This document shows positions 8,345 through 19,249 of a stretch of 64,000 bases of DNA, one piece after another; within the stretch, counting starts at the first letter, position 1, and every line of letters starts with the position of its first letter. The DNA comes from Brevibacterium sp. W7.2. Lineage in GTDB: Bacteria; Actinomycetota; Actinomycetes; Actinomycetales; Brevibacteriaceae. The translations under genes and the position numbers were made by a program. Below the pieces are notes generated by a model. That model saw only the letters and a list, made by a program, of their open reading frames with translations. It did no database searches and was not told the origin of the DNA. The stretch lies in contig NZ_CP073089.1 of the NCBI RefSeq assembly GCF_018137945.1, forward strand, positions 2,418,001 through 2,482,000, written 5' to 3'.

Positions 8345-9595
8345 TCAGAGCGACCGGAGCCGGGCCGCGATGCCGCGACCGCTCCCGCCCCGGGCACTGC
8401 CGGACCGGTGCCGGATCCGCCGGCGCGTGGGCAGGAGCCCGGCGGCGACCTCGGCGAACTGCCGGCTCAGCGCCGACTTCGGGCTGACCTCTGCCACGGT
8501 GCGCCCCGACAGCAGTGCCGCGTCGACGGTCGTGCGGTCGTCGCTGAAGACGAAGTCGGGTTCGCGTCCGGCGAAGCGGCCGAGCGCCTCCCTGATCCGC
8601 GTTTCCGCCGGGTGCCCGACCGCCGAGGCCCTCACCTTCGTGATCCCGATCCGCAGGGTCTCGCGCATCTGCTCGCAGCGTTCGGTACCGAGGAGCCGCA
8701 CGAGCTTCTGCAGACCGATGGGATCGCCGGTCGCGAGCACGAGGACATCGTCGGCCGCGTCGAGGGCCGCCCGGGTCGCACAGTGTCGGTCGTAGAACGG
8801 ATCGGCGAAGTCGTCGTCGGGGTCGAGGCGGTCGGAGACGTCGACGACGACGAGATCGTAGAGTCCCGCGAGGTCGCGCAGCGCCGAGCGGAGCACGGCC
8901 CCCCGCACCTCCGGCCACCGTTCGGGCCGGGTCAGTCCGGTGATGACGTGGAAGTCGTCGCGGATCGCCGCGTGCGGCACCCCGCTGATGTCGGTGGGCG
9001 GGGACTTCTCCGCCTCGAGCCGGCACAGGCTCGCCAGGTGCGAGGACTCCTCCGTCAGCCCGAGCGTCGTGGCGACCATCGCCCCCACCGTGTCGGCATC
9101 GACGACGACGGTGCGGTGTCCGAGACGGGAGGACTGATCGCCGAGGTTGACGGCGGTGAGCGTGCGCCCCGGAGACGACCCGGTCCCCCACACCGTGATG
9201 ATCCGCCCGGCCGGTGCGGTGCGTCCCGGCGGGGACGCCGGGCGGGGCGGCACGACGGCGCTGCGGGTGACGTCGTCGAGGGCGCGGGCAACCCGGACGG
9301 CATCGGCGGTGGCGGGCACCGCCGTCGTGATGCCGAGGCGGGCCAGGGCGGTCTCATCGGCCCCGACGCCGAGCACCTTCGTCCCGGTGGCGAGCACGGC
9401 CGCGATGACATCGGCGTCGAGACCGGGGAAGTACTCGCCGACGATCGCGATGTCGGCGCTGCCGGTCCGGCACAGGGCGAGGAGTTCGACGTCGTCGGCG
9501 GGACGGGCGACGACGTCGACGTCGTCGAGGTCGCTGAGCAGTTCGAAGAGGATGAGGTCGTACTCGAAGTCGACGGCGAGGAGCACCTGGGGCAT
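8345..9595 (-). CDS. CpaE/MinD-like ATPase with unusual P-loop
   Basis: 416 aa. The N-terminal ~130 residues resemble a degenerate receiver-like domain, as in CpaE/TadZ. A MinD/ParA-type ATPase domain follows, with Walker A-like GTGSSPGRTL near residue 137 and the conserved VVVDADTVGAMVATTLG and DLVVVDVSDRLD strands. The canonical KGGVGKT is altered: the signature lysine is absent and the terminal Lys is Arg. The C-terminus is Arg/Gly-rich. The gene lies 5 bases from the SAF-domain gene and is clearly in the same operon. CpaB and CpaE are partners in Flp/Tad pilus assembly, but no pilin, CpaF or TadB/C genes are visible, so a pilus role is unproven. Confidence 0.75.
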   Translation of the reverse strand: MPQVLLAVDFEYDLILFELLSDLDDVDVVARPADDVELLALCRTGSADIAIVGEYFPGLDADVIAAVLATGTKVLGVGADETALARLGITTAVPATADAVRVARALDDVTRSAVVPPRPASPPGRTAPAGRIITVWGTGSSPGRTLTAVNLGDQSSRLGHRTVVVDADTVGAMVATTLGLTEESSHLASLCRLEAEKSPPTDISGVPHAAIRDDFHVITGLTRPERWPEVRGAVLRSALRDLAGLYDLVVVDVSDRLDPDDDFADPFYDRHCATRAALDAADDVLVLATGDPIGLQKLVRLLGTERCEQMRETLRIGITKVRASAVGHPAETRIREALGRFAGREPDFVFSDDRTTVDAALLSGRTVAEVSPKSALSRQFAEVAAGLLPTRRRIRHRSGSARGGSGRGIAARLRSL

Positions 9596-9600
9596 CGCGA

Positions 9601-10230
9601 TCAGCTCCCGCCGGGGGCGCCGACGACGGAGAGGACGCTGCGGCCGTCGAGGGCGGACAGCACCCCGGACAGCGCGGCGGCCGGGACGAAGACTTCGATC
9701 CGGGCCCCGTCGCCGACCCCGAAGCTGCCGACGTCACGGGTGATGTGGGCGACCGGGGCGCCGCTGACGATCTGCTCGGGGGCGCCGGCCTCGTCGTCGA
9801 GTCCCGTCGACTCCGGTTGGGCCCACACGTCGACGAGGCTGCCCCGGTCGACGACCGAGGGCACCGATCCGGGAACGTCGATCGCGACGATCCGGCCCTC
9901 GAGTTCGGCCATCGGGGTCACCGCCGAGGCGGGCACGAGTTCCCCTTCGGCGATGACGGAGCGCACGCTCGAGTCCTGCGGCAGGGGCGTGTCGGCGGAG
10001 AGGTATTTGTCCCCGACGTCGGCGAGGTTGACTTCGGCGACGATGAGGTCGTCGGGGCCGAGCGCCTGACCGGGGACGAGGGATGCCGCGCTGGCCCAGA
10101 CCCGGGTCGTCGCCGTGGCGGCGCTGACGAGGAGATAGGTGGCGATGATGGCCGCGATGACGAGGACGGCGCCGACGAGCAGCCTGGCGTCGGTCCAGCG
10201 GGGCGGGCGGAAACGTCTCGAGAGCTCCAT
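9601..10230 (-). CDS. SAF-domain membrane-anchored protein (CpaB/FlgA-like)
   Basis: 209 aa. After a short basic cytoplasmic start, residues ~17-40 form one hydrophobic anchor (LLVGAVLVIAAIIATYLLV), followed by a SAF domain with the typical ASLVPGQALGPDDLIVAEV strand pattern. SAF/CpaB proteins act outside the membrane in pilus assembly. It is first gene of a two-gene operon with the CpaE-like ATPase. A good minus-strand promoter lies upstream: TTTGAC (10303-10308), 16-nt spacer, TACTAT (10281-10286). This promoter sits inside the shared element at 10293-10317. Confidence 0.78.
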   Translation of the reverse strand: MELSRRFRPPRWTDARLLVGAVLVIAAIIATYLLVSAATATTRVWASAASLVPGQALGPDDLIVAEVNLADVGDKYLSADTPLPQDSSVRSVIAEGELVPASAVTPMAELEGRIVAIDVPGSVPSVVDRGSLVDVWAQPESTGLDDEAGAPEQIVSGAPVAHITRDVGSFGVGDGARIEVFVPAAALSGVLSALDGRSVLSVVGAPGGS

Positions 10231-10280
10231 TGCATCTCCGATTCGGGGGATTTTCCCATAACAGGAATTGCCGGTGAGTG

Positions 10281-10317
10281 ATAGTATCGAGTATCAAATG
10301 GGGTCAAAGCAATGATT
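10281..10317. promoter_or_regulatory. SAF-gene promoter plus shared ATCAAAT/GTCAAA/ATGATT element
   Basis: Plus-strand order is ATCAAAT (10293), three bases, GTCAAA (10303), three bases, ATGATT (10312-10317). The same three words with gaps of 3 and 4 occur at 11231-11256, in the next divergent intergenic region. On the minus strand GTCAAA reads TTTGAC, and with TACTAT (10281-10286) it makes a -35/-10 pair for the SAF gene. The other two words may be an operator. Confidence 0.55.
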
Positions 10318-10332
10318 TCAGGCAAAACTGTT

Positions 10333-10386
10333 GTCGCTTGAGACCCTGTCATCGCTGGGAACAATGCCGTCGCTTGGAATTGGGGA
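10333..10386. promoter_or_regulatory. Three 18-bp-spaced direct repeats before the BldC-like gene
   Basis: GTCGCTTG (10333), ATCGCTGG (10351) and GTCGCTTG (10369) are spaced by exactly 18 bp and end at the ribosome-binding site of the BldC-like gene. BldC proteins are known to bind DNA as head-to-tail arrays on direct repeats, so these could be autoregulatory sites; that is inference. Confidence 0.45.
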
Positions 10387-10394
10387 GAACCGTC

Positions 10395-10616
10395 ATGGTC
10401 GTCGAAAACCGCTTCCTGCCACTCACCGACGTGGCCGAACTGCTCAATGTCTCGATCGCTCAGGCGCGCGCCCTCGTGCGCACCGGCGACCTGCGCGCCA
10501 TCAAGGTCGGCGGCCGCGGGCAGTGGCGCGTCGAGAAGGCCGAGATCGAGGCGTACATCCAGCGGATGTACGAGCGCACCGAGCACGAGATCAAGGCCGG
10601 CCTCCTCGACGACTGA
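10395..10616 (+). CDS. BldC-like small helix-turn-helix DNA-binding protein
   Basis: 73 aa, the size of BldC/MerR-like excisionase-fold regulators. The helix-turn-helix is RFLPLTDVAELLNVSIAQAR followed by the wing region LRAIKVGGRGQWRVEKAEIEAYIQRMYERT. The start ATG has GGGGAG 7-8 nt upstream; the longer frame from 10278 runs through promoter-like DNA and was rejected. BldC controls entry into development in Streptomyces, and related proteins are common in non-sporulating actinobacteria. It lies between two divergent promoter regions that share a 25-bp element, so it is the obvious candidate regulator of both neighbours. Whether it is a true BldC orthologue cannot be settled here. Confidence 0.85.
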   Translation: MVVENRFLPLTDVAELLNVSIAQARALVRTGDLRAIKVGGRGQWRVEKAEIEAYIQRMYERTEHEIKAGLLDD

Positions 10617-10632
10617 TCTCCCGCGCCGCCCC

Positions 10633-11148
10633 TCACGCAAAGGGATTCACCCGCGCCTGCACTGCGGCGATCCGCGAGAGCGGGATGATCCGACCCGCGA
10701 TCTCGACGTAGTCGGCGGCGACCATGTCGGTGCGCCCGCGGATCGTCCTGCCCGTCGCCCGCAGCTCGACGACGATCTCCTCATGCCAGGCGGCCAGACG
10801 CCGCAGCGCCGACCCCATGCCGAGCCTCTCCAGCGGCCCCGCCCCGTGGTCGTGCCGACGGGATCCGGTCCGCAGCTCGTAGAGACAGGCCAGTGACACG
10901 ATCGTCACCTCCGTCCCGGCGATGACGCAGATCCCGGCACCGAGGAAGACCGCCGTCCCCGTGATCTCCCGACTCTCGGTCGTCACCCTGACCTCCTCCC
11001 CGAGGCTGCCGCGCAGGCGCTCGAGGAGCGTCCGCTCGGCGGCCTGCATCGCGAGCTCATCGGAGAACTCGCCGCGTCGGGCATGGCGCTCGCGCCATGT
11101 GTGCATGGCTTCGAGGTCATCGAGGAAGGCGTCGATCCGCTCGTCCAT
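10633..11148 (-). CDS. Conserved hypothetical actinobacterial protein
   Basis: 171 aa from the ATG at 11148 (MDERIDAFLDDLEAMHTW). The open frame reaches a TTG at 11184, but the extra 12 residues look untranslated. Two similar beta-rich halves can be seen: RVTTESREITGTAVFLGAGICVIAG and VELRATGRTIRGRTDMVAADYVEIAG. This suggests an internally duplicated small barrel. An N-terminal amphipathic helix precedes them. No signal peptide, membrane segment or catalytic motif is evident. Proteins of this kind accompany the CpaE/BldC-like/LysM genes in actinobacteria; function unknown. Convergent with the BldC-like gene; its promoter lies near the shared element at 11231. Confidence 0.7.
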   Translation of the reverse strand: MDERIDAFLDDLEAMHTWRERHARRGEFSDELAMQAAERTLLERLRGSLGEEVRVTTESREITGTAVFLGAGICVIAGTEVTIVSLACLYELRTGSRRHDHGAGPLERLGMGSALRRLAAWHEEIVVELRATGRTIRGRTDMVAADYVEIAGRIIPLSRIAAVQARVNPFA

Positions 11149-11218
11149 ATCGTGAAGCTTGCCCGAGTCCCGCGATGTCCGCAAGAGACTGAGCTAACTA
11201 CAGTGTCGTAGTTCGACG

Positions 11219-11256
11219 AATACTATTGACATCAAATACAGTCAAACTGCATGATT
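11219..11256. promoter_or_regulatory. Second copy of the shared ATCAAAT/GTCAAA/ATGATT element
   Basis: ATCAAAT (11231), three bases, GTCAAA (11241), four bases, ATGATT (11251-11256), matching 10293-10317. Read on plus, TTGACA (11226-11231) is a good -35 for the LysM gene. Read on minus, TTTGAC (11241-11246) with TAGTAT (11220-11225) would serve the divergent hypothetical gene. TTGAC and GTCAA also form a 20-bp inverted repeat at 11226-11245. Confidence 0.5.
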
Positions 11257-11286
11257 GCTGAACATTCAAGCTTAAGGATGTTCACA

Positions 11287-12126
11287 ATGTATCTCATCGG
11301 CCTCTGTGCCATCTCCTGGCTGTCTCTGCTCGGCGGCTTCGCCTCTCTGTGGGTGGCCCTCACCCAGCCGTGGACGGTCAGTGACCTCGTCGTCCTCACG
11401 CTCGCCGGGGCGGCCGTCCTCGCGTTCGCCCGCCTCGGCATCACCGCCCTCCTCGCGCTCGTCATCGCCGTGCTGCCGACCGGTCGTCTGCGGACTCGGC
11501 TCAGTGCGGCAGCGGTGCGGCTGGCGCCCCGGATGCTCGCGTCGAGCGTGCTCACCGCCGTCGCCATCGGCTGCGCGGCCCAGAGCGCCGCCGCCCTCGG
11601 CAGCAATGACGGTCCGAGCATCGGTGACGATGCGAGGGTCGCCGGAGGCTCGAGCATCGCCGCCGTTCCGAGGACAGCGAGCGTCACCGATCGTTCGGGT
11701 GTCGACGGCGGACCCGTGAGCTCCTCGGACCTCCCCGACCCGGGATGGCCGACGACTCCCGGTGCGCCGCTCGACCCGGGATGGCCGACGACCGACCCTG
11801 CCGATCCGCCGAACAGCACCGATCCGCCGACGAGCACGGACCCGCCCGACGGTGCGTCCGACACTGCCGATGACACGGACGGCGAGACGCCCGACACCGG
11901 CACCCGCGACCCCGACGCCCCTGCCGCGCCCGGCCCGGACGCCTCCACGCCGACGGTGCACATCGTCAGCCGTGGGGAGAGCCTGTGGTCGATCGCCTCC
12001 GGTCTCACCGATTCCGATGACGCGCGCGGGACGCTCGTGGCCGCCATCCACTCGGCCAACCGGGACGTCATCGGCGCCGACCCCGATCTCATCATGCCCG
12101 GACAGCGATTGGAGATCCCCTCATGA
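11287..12126 (+). CDS. Membrane-anchored LysM-domain protein
   Basis: 279 aa. Two to three hydrophobic segments lie in the N-terminal ~100 residues (MYLIGLCAISWLSLLGGFAS, VVLTLAGAAVLAFARLGITA and a third near MLASSVLTAVAIG). A long Asp/Pro/Thr-rich extracellular linker contains a repeated DPGWPTT motif. The C-terminus is one LysM domain (VHIVSRGESLWSIASGL ... PGQRLEIPS), which binds peptidoglycan. The start was set at ATG 11287 because AAGGA lies 8 nt before it; ATG at 11251 and 11278 are alternatives without proper spacing. It overlaps the next gene by 4 bases (ATGA). Likely a wall-anchored membrane protein linked to the neighbouring CpaE/SAF/BldC-like group. Confidence 0.82.
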   Translation: MYLIGLCAISWLSLLGGFASLWVALTQPWTVSDLVVLTLAGAAVLAFARLGITALLALVIAVLPTGRLRTRLSAAAVRLAPRMLASSVLTAVAIGCAAQSAAALGSNDGPSIGDDARVAGGSSIAAVPRTASVTDRSGVDGGPVSSSDLPDPGWPTTPGAPLDPGWPTTDPADPPNSTDPPTSTDPPDGASDTADDTDGETPDTGTRDPDAPAAPGPDASTPTVHIVSRGESLWSIASGLTDSDDARGTLVAAIHSANRDVIGADPDLIMPGQRLEIPS

Positions 12127-12581
12127 GCGCACCCCTCGTCCTCACGCGCCCGGCTCGCACGGCTGCCCCGGCCACGCGGCTGACCCGCAGCACTCCTGGT
12201 GCGACTCCCCCGCGGCCGATGCCGCCGGACGATGACGGCGAACGGATCGCCGCGACGGCGACGTCTCTGGCGATCGCGTGCCTCGAGATCTTCTCCGGGG
12301 TGCGTCGCAGCGACACGATCGCCCGCTGGGTCGACAAGGAGCTGCTCGAGAAGATCGATCGGCGTGCTCAGCTGCGAGCGGAGATCGCCCCGACGAGACC
12401 GGTCCGCGACCATGCCGCCGAACGCACCCTCACTGCCGGGCGCTCCCGCGTGTGCCGCGTCGCCGAGACCGTCGCCGAGGTCACGGTCATGGTCCGCACG
12501 CCCGCGCGCTACCGGGCGGTGGCGATCCGCCTCGAACTGCTGACGAACCGCTGGACGATGACGGCGCTGCAGACTATGTGA
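12123..12581 (+). CDS. Rv3235-family protein
   Basis: 152 aa. A variable Pro/Arg-rich N-terminus leads into the conserved region (RIAATATSLAIACLEIFSGVRRSDTIARWVD, then VCRVAETVAEVTVMVRTPARYRAVAIRLE). This matches the Rv3235 family found next to secA1 in actinobacteria; its role is unknown. Its start overlaps the LysM gene stop (ATGA), so the two are translationally coupled. It is convergent with secA, six bases between stop codons, leaving no room for a terminator hairpin outside coding DNA. Confidence 0.8.
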   Translation: MSAPLVLTRPARTAAPATRLTRSTPGATPPRPMPPDDDGERIAATATSLAIACLEIFSGVRRSDTIARWVDKELLEKIDRRAQLRAEIAPTRPVRDHAAERTLTAGRSRVCRVAETVAEVTVMVRTPARYRAVAIRLELLTNRWTMTALQTM

Positions 12582-12587
12582 GACCCG

Positions 12588-15284
<2,697 letters not shown>

Positions 15285-15339
15285 TTCTCTCCTATTCGGC
15301 GCGGGGCGCCTGACGACAACTCGAATGACTGTATAGGCC

Positions 15340-16584
15340 CTAGCTTAATGGCAGGTGAGTCCCGCACACATCCACCGACCCCGCCCCCAGCCACCGTCCC
15401 AGCGCGGTGAGTTCGGCGGTGAGCTCGTCCCAGTGCTCCTCCCCCGGCTCCCAGGTCACCTTGAGCGCGCGGAGCACTCCCGCCGGTCCGTCGCGGTGGA
15501 CGTCGACGCGGGCGACGAGGCGGTCGCCGAGGAGGAACGGCATGACGTAGTACCCGTGCTTCCGCCGGGACGCGGGGGTGTAGATCTCGATGCGGAAGTG
15601 GAAGTCGAAAAGCCATTCGATGCGCGGGCGGTGGAAGACGAGCGGGTCGAAGGGGGCGAGCAGGGCTCTGGCCGCCGTCGCCCGCGGGGTCCTCGCCGCA
15701 TGCCAGCGCAGGGCGGGCGAGCCCGCGACCTCGACCTCGACGAGTTCGCCAGAGGTGAGCAGCGTCTCGATCGCGACGTCGGTCGGGGCGCGCAGCTGTC
15801 GGAAGTAGTCGGCGAGGCAGTCCGGGCGCGCGACCCCGAGAGCCCGGGCGGCGATGCGCGTGAGGGCCAGCACGTCGTTGGCCGTCCCGGACACGCCCCG
15901 CGGGGGCTTGCCCGCGCCGCTCTGCAGCCCGAGGTCCGGGGCCTCCGGGGTGCCGTAGGCGAGGACCGGTTCGCCGAGGAGGGGGCTGACATCGCGCGGC
16001 AGCGCATAGATGCGCTCGAAATGGTCATTGCGTCCCGCGGAGCTCACCGCCCCGGAGACGAAGAGCGCTTCGAGCGCCGACTTCACCTGGCTCGGGTTCC
16101 ACCCCCAGTGCCCGCGGTGGCGTTCGGGTAGGTCATGGTCGACGAGCTCGGAGACCGACCTGGCGGTCTGCGGTCCGTCCTCGAGCGCCTCGAGGAGGGA
16201 CCGCTGCAGGGCCCGAAAGGCCGCCCCGGTCTCCGGGTGGCGCTGTCCGTGGTCGATGCGCCACCACTCCGCTCGGCTGCGGGCGAAGTGGCGCCACGTC
16301 TCCGGGGGCACGAAGGCCGCCGCGTGCGCCCAGTACTCGGCGCCCATCCGCGGGTCGGAGTAGAGGAGCCGGTCGAGCCGACTGCGGTCATAGGGTCCCA
16401 ACCGCGAGTAGAAGGGCAGGTAGTGGGAGCGCACGACTCGGGCGACCGAGTCGATCTGCGCCAATCCCATCCGCTCGAACGTCGCCTTGAGATGGCGCGC
16501 GGTGACCTGCGGCGGGCGGGGACGGTCGAGACCGGTCGCCGCGATCGCCGTCCGCCGCGCCGCCGCCAGTGACATCGTCTGCAT
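15340..16584 (-). CDS. Winged-helix DNA glycosylase of the YcaQ/AlkX family
   Basis: 414 aa. The HTH_42/winged-helix family includes bacterial glycosylases that unhook alkylated bases and interstrand crosslinks (E. coli YcaQ, Streptomyces AlkZ). Near the N-terminus the sequence [27 protein letters not shown] carries the Q-x-D catalytic pattern of the YcaQ/AlkX branch rather than the Q-x-Q of AlkZ. The C-terminal half has the typical [21 protein letters not shown] and [22 protein letters not shown] strands. Start ATG 16584 ([11 protein letters not shown]) is 6 nt after TATCGT, so possibly leaderless. No antibiotic cluster lies nearby, in line with a general repair role. Confidence 0.85.
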   Translation of the reverse strand: MQTMSLAAARRTAIAATGLDRPRPPQVTARHLKATFERMGLAQIDSVARVVRSHYLPFYSRLGPYDRSRLDRLLYSDPRMGAEYWAHAAAFVPPETWRHFARSRAEWWRIDHGQRHPETGAAFRALQRSLLEALEDGPQTARSVSELVDHDLPERHRGHWGWNPSQVKSALEALFVSGAVSSAGRNDHFERIYALPRDVSPLLGEPVLAYGTPEAPDLGLQSGAGKPPRGVSGTANDVLALTRIAARALGVARPDCLADYFRQLRAPTDVAIETLLTSGELVEVEVAGSPALRWHAARTPRATAARALLAPFDPLVFHRPRIEWLFDFHFRIEIYTPASRRKHGYYVMPFLLGDRLVARVDVHRDGPAGVLRALKVTWEPGEEHWDELTAELTALGRWLGAGSVDVCGTHLPLS

Positions 16585-16747
16585 GGCCCCACGATAGGCC
16601 ACCCCACTGACGCGACCCAGCTCTGCCCGTTCGGCCGAGTCGGATCGGCCGAACGGCTGAGGTCGCCGCCCCCTGCCGCGCGACAGGATGGAGATCCCAC
16701 AGCGGACCACCCTCCGGTCCGTCCCTCGAACACAGGAAGGACCTCTC

Positions 16748-17311
16748 ATGAAGAAGGTCATCATCGCCCTCACCTCCGTTCTCACCGCGCTGGCAGTCGG
16801 CATCGGCGCGCTCTTCTTCTGGGAGTACCGGTCGAAGGCCCAGCTCGAAGCCCAGGTCGAGGACTACCTCGGCGGCTGCGACGTCACCGCCTCGGGCATC
16901 GAGGTCCACGGGCGCCCCTACATCCTCTCGGCGATGGCCGAGCGGGCCGAGCTCACCTACGTCGATCTCGCCCCGCAGGCCGGGACGAAGAAGGACCAGC
17001 TCATCGTCCACGAGCTCAGCGACGGCCGGGCGGCCCGCGTCTCCCGCTTCGTCACCTTCGACTACCCGCAGGCGGATGCGCGCCCCGTCGAGGACGAAGC
17101 CGGGGCGTTCACCGACCAGGCGACGATGGGCGGGAAGACCGTGACGTTCTCCGGCACCGCCGGTGACGGCAAGCTCGAGGTCTTCGCCGACGACCGCAGC
17201 ATCGGCAGCCTCGACCTGCCGAACGGTGCGACGCTGACCTCGGTGTTCGCCAACAACGACGGCGTCGCCGCGGAGATCGAGTACGCGGACCCGACGTGCG
17301 CTCGCGCCTGA
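16748..17311 (+). CDS. DUF2993/LmeA-like lipid-binding envelope protein
   Basis: 187 aa. Residues ~3-24 form a hydrophobic N-terminal anchor (KKVIIALTSVLTALAVGIGA). The next part resembles LmeA/DUF2993 proteins, which bind phospholipids in the periplasm and assist mannan maturation in mycobacteria; DVTASGIEVHGRPYILSAMA is the family's 'fP-fL' strand region. The start has AGGAAGGA 8 nt upstream. The two-component system follows 36 bases downstream on the same strand with its own -10-like box. Family identity is moderately secure. Confidence 0.68.
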   Translation: MKKVIIALTSVLTALAVGIGALFFWEYRSKAQLEAQVEDYLGGCDVTASGIEVHGRPYILSAMAERAELTYVDLAPQAGTKKDQLIVHELSDGRAARVSRFVTFDYPQADARPVEDEAGAFTDQATMGGKTVTFSGTAGDGKLEVFADDRSIGSLDLPNGATLTSVFANNDGVAAEIEYADPTCARA

Positions 17312-17347
17312 GGACCCGACCGCTCGGCGATGACTAGACTCCGAGAC

Positions 17348-18532
17348 ATGAAGACCGTCCTGACCTGGCTGTGGCTCGTGCCGGTACCGCTCTGCCTGGG
17401 ACTCGACATCCTCGCCGCGTTCGGACTGCTCACCGCGCTGACCACGGTGGCCGCCACCGTGGTCAGCGCCGTCGTCCTCATCCGCACCCGGCTGACGACC
17501 CGCACGGCAGCCGCGGTCAGCCCGGGCACGGCGCGCCTGCTGCTCATCGTCGTCGCCGTCCTCGTCGCCGCCCAGCTCGTCCTCGTCGTGGGCTCCGGCA
17601 TCAGCATCACTGTGCTGTGGCTCAGCCTCGTCGTCCTCGCCGTCCTCGGTCGGGTCGCCGTCTCCCCGCTCCAGATCACCGGGCTCGTCGTCCTCGCCGT
17701 CGCCGCCGTCCTCGCACCGGGGCTCGCCGCCGGCTTCTCCGCCGGGGACGGCTTCACGTTCGCCTTCGGCGCCTCGACCGGGGTCATCGCCGCCCTCGCC
17801 CTCGGCCTGCTCCTGCGGATGGTCGACCGCTCGCTCATCGAACGTCACGCCACCGCCGTCGCCGACGAGCGCCGCCGCATCGCCACCGAACTCCACGACA
17901 TGGTCGCCCACGAGGTCACCGGCATCGTCGTCCTCTCCCAGGCGGCCGCCCGCAGCGACGACGTCGGCATCCTCCACACGGCGCTGGGCAAGATCGAGGA
18001 GTCGGGCACCCGCGCGCTCGAGGAGATCCGCGCCCTCGTCTCGGCCACCCACGACGATGCCGCTGCCGCCCGGACCCCGGTGACGACCGGCCGCCAGGGA
18101 CTCCTCGATCGGGTCGAGGCCTTCCGCGCGGCCGGGGGCACTGCGGTGACCGTCGACCTCGATGCCTCCCTCGCCGAGGCGGTCCCCGGCCCCGTCTGGG
18201 CCGTCCTCGACCGCGTCCTCGTCGAATCCCTGACGAACATCCGCCGGCACGCGGGCACCGCCGTGCCGGTGACGATCGGACTCACCGCCGACGACATCAC
18301 CGCCGACCGCCTCGGCGCCGTGATCCTCACGATCGCCAACGCACCGGGGGCCGAGGGGATCGGACGCGGCAGCGGCTCCGGTCTCATCGGACTCCGCCAC
18401 CGGGTCGAGGGCACCGGCGGCACCCTGACCGCCGGTCCCGTCGCCGGCGGCTGGGAGGTCCGCGCCCGCATCCCGCTCACTGCACCGATTCAACCGACCC
18501 CGCCGACCCACCCGAAGGAGCCCCGCCGATGA
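17348..18532 (+). CDS. NarL/DesK-type sensor histidine kinase
   Basis: 394 aa. Five to six transmembrane helices fill the first ~165 residues, with no extracytoplasmic sensor domain, as in DesK-like kinases. The HisKA_3 box is DERRRIATELHDMVAHEVTG with the phosphoacceptor His near residue 182. A short HATPase follows with RVLVESLTNIRRHAG and GSGLIGLRHRVEGTGG. It overlaps the response-regulator start by 4 bases (ATGA). An ATG at 17330 is in frame, but 17348 lies 7 nt after TAGACT, the spacing seen for other probable leaderless genes here. The signal is unknown; the downstream DUF418 membrane protein may be the target. Confidence 0.88.
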   Translation: MKTVLTWLWLVPVPLCLGLDILAAFGLLTALTTVAATVVSAVVLIRTRLTTRTAAAVSPGTARLLLIVVAVLVAAQLVLVVGSGISITVLWLSLVVLAVLGRVAVSPLQITGLVVLAVAAVLAPGLAAGFSAGDGFTFAFGASTGVIAALALGLLLRMVDRSLIERHATAVADERRRIATELHDMVAHEVTGIVVLSQAAARSDDVGILHTALGKIEESGTRALEEIRALVSATHDDAAAARTPVTTGRQGLLDRVEAFRAAGGTAVTVDLDASLAEAVPGPVWAVLDRVLVESLTNIRRHAGTAVPVTIGLTADDITADRLGAVILTIANAPGAEGIGRGSGSGLIGLRHRVEGTGGTLTAGPVAGGWEVRARIPLTAPIQPTPPTHPKEPRR

Positions 18533-19182
18533 TCAGAGTCGCCCTCGTCGATGACCAGGAGATGGTCCGGATGGGCTTCGCGCTCATCCTCGATGCCGAC
18601 CCCGACATCACCGTCGTCGGGCAGGGTGCTGACGGGGTCGATGCGATCGAGCTGACCAAGCGGGAGCACCCCGACGTCGTCCTCCTCGACATCCGCATGC
18701 CCCGCCTCGACGGACTCTCCGCGCTGCCGCGGCTGACCCCCCTGACGAAGGTCATCATGGTGACGACGTTCGACGACGAGGAGTACGTCGATGCCGCCCT
18801 CGACCAGGGCGCGAGCGGGTTCCTCCTCAAGGACGCCGGACCCGACCTCCTCATCGCCGGGGTCAAGGCCGCCGTCGACGGGGAGGCCCTCATCTCTCCC
18901 GCCCTCACCCTCGCTCTCCTGCGCCGCCGCTCACCGGCCGCGCAGCCGCACGCCGGGCCCGGCCGCGACCGGGTGGAGAGCCTGAGCGAGCGCGAACGCG
19001 ACGTCGCCGCCCTTGTCGCCACGGGACTGACGAACCAGGAGATCTGTGCCGAGCTCTACATCTCCCTCGGCACCGTCAAGACGCATCTCGGGAACATCCA
19101 GACCCGCCTCGGCGCCCGCAATCGCGTCGAGATCGCGGCCCGCATGTGGGAGTCGGGGGCGATGGATCAGCCGAACGGCTGA
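18529..19182 (+). CDS. NarL/LuxR-family response regulator
   Basis: 217 aa, partner of the preceding kinase. The receiver domain has acidic pocket DDQ (residues 8-10), phospho-acceptor Asp54 in VVLLDIRMPR and the TTFDDEEYV/LLKDAG switch region. The C-terminal LuxR helix-turn-helix is LSERERDVAALVATGLTNQE with GTVKTHLGNIQTRLG as recognition helix. AAGGAG lies 8 nt before the ATG. It ends 67 bases before the DUF418 gene, which is in the same direction and probably in the same unit. Confidence 0.92.
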   Translation: MIRVALVDDQEMVRMGFALILDADPDITVVGQGADGVDAIELTKREHPDVVLLDIRMPRLDGLSALPRLTPLTKVIMVTTFDDEEYVDAALDQGASGFLLKDAGPDLLIAGVKAAVDGEALISPALTLALLRRRSPAAQPHAGPGRDRVESLSERERDVAALVATGLTNQEICAELYISLGTVKTHLGNIQTRLGARNRVEIAARMWESGAMDQPNG

Positions 19183-19249
19183 GGGCGGAGCCGGCGAACC
19201 GGTCGCCCGGCCGATGTCTCAGGCCGCTTCCCCGACGAGGATGGAGGCC

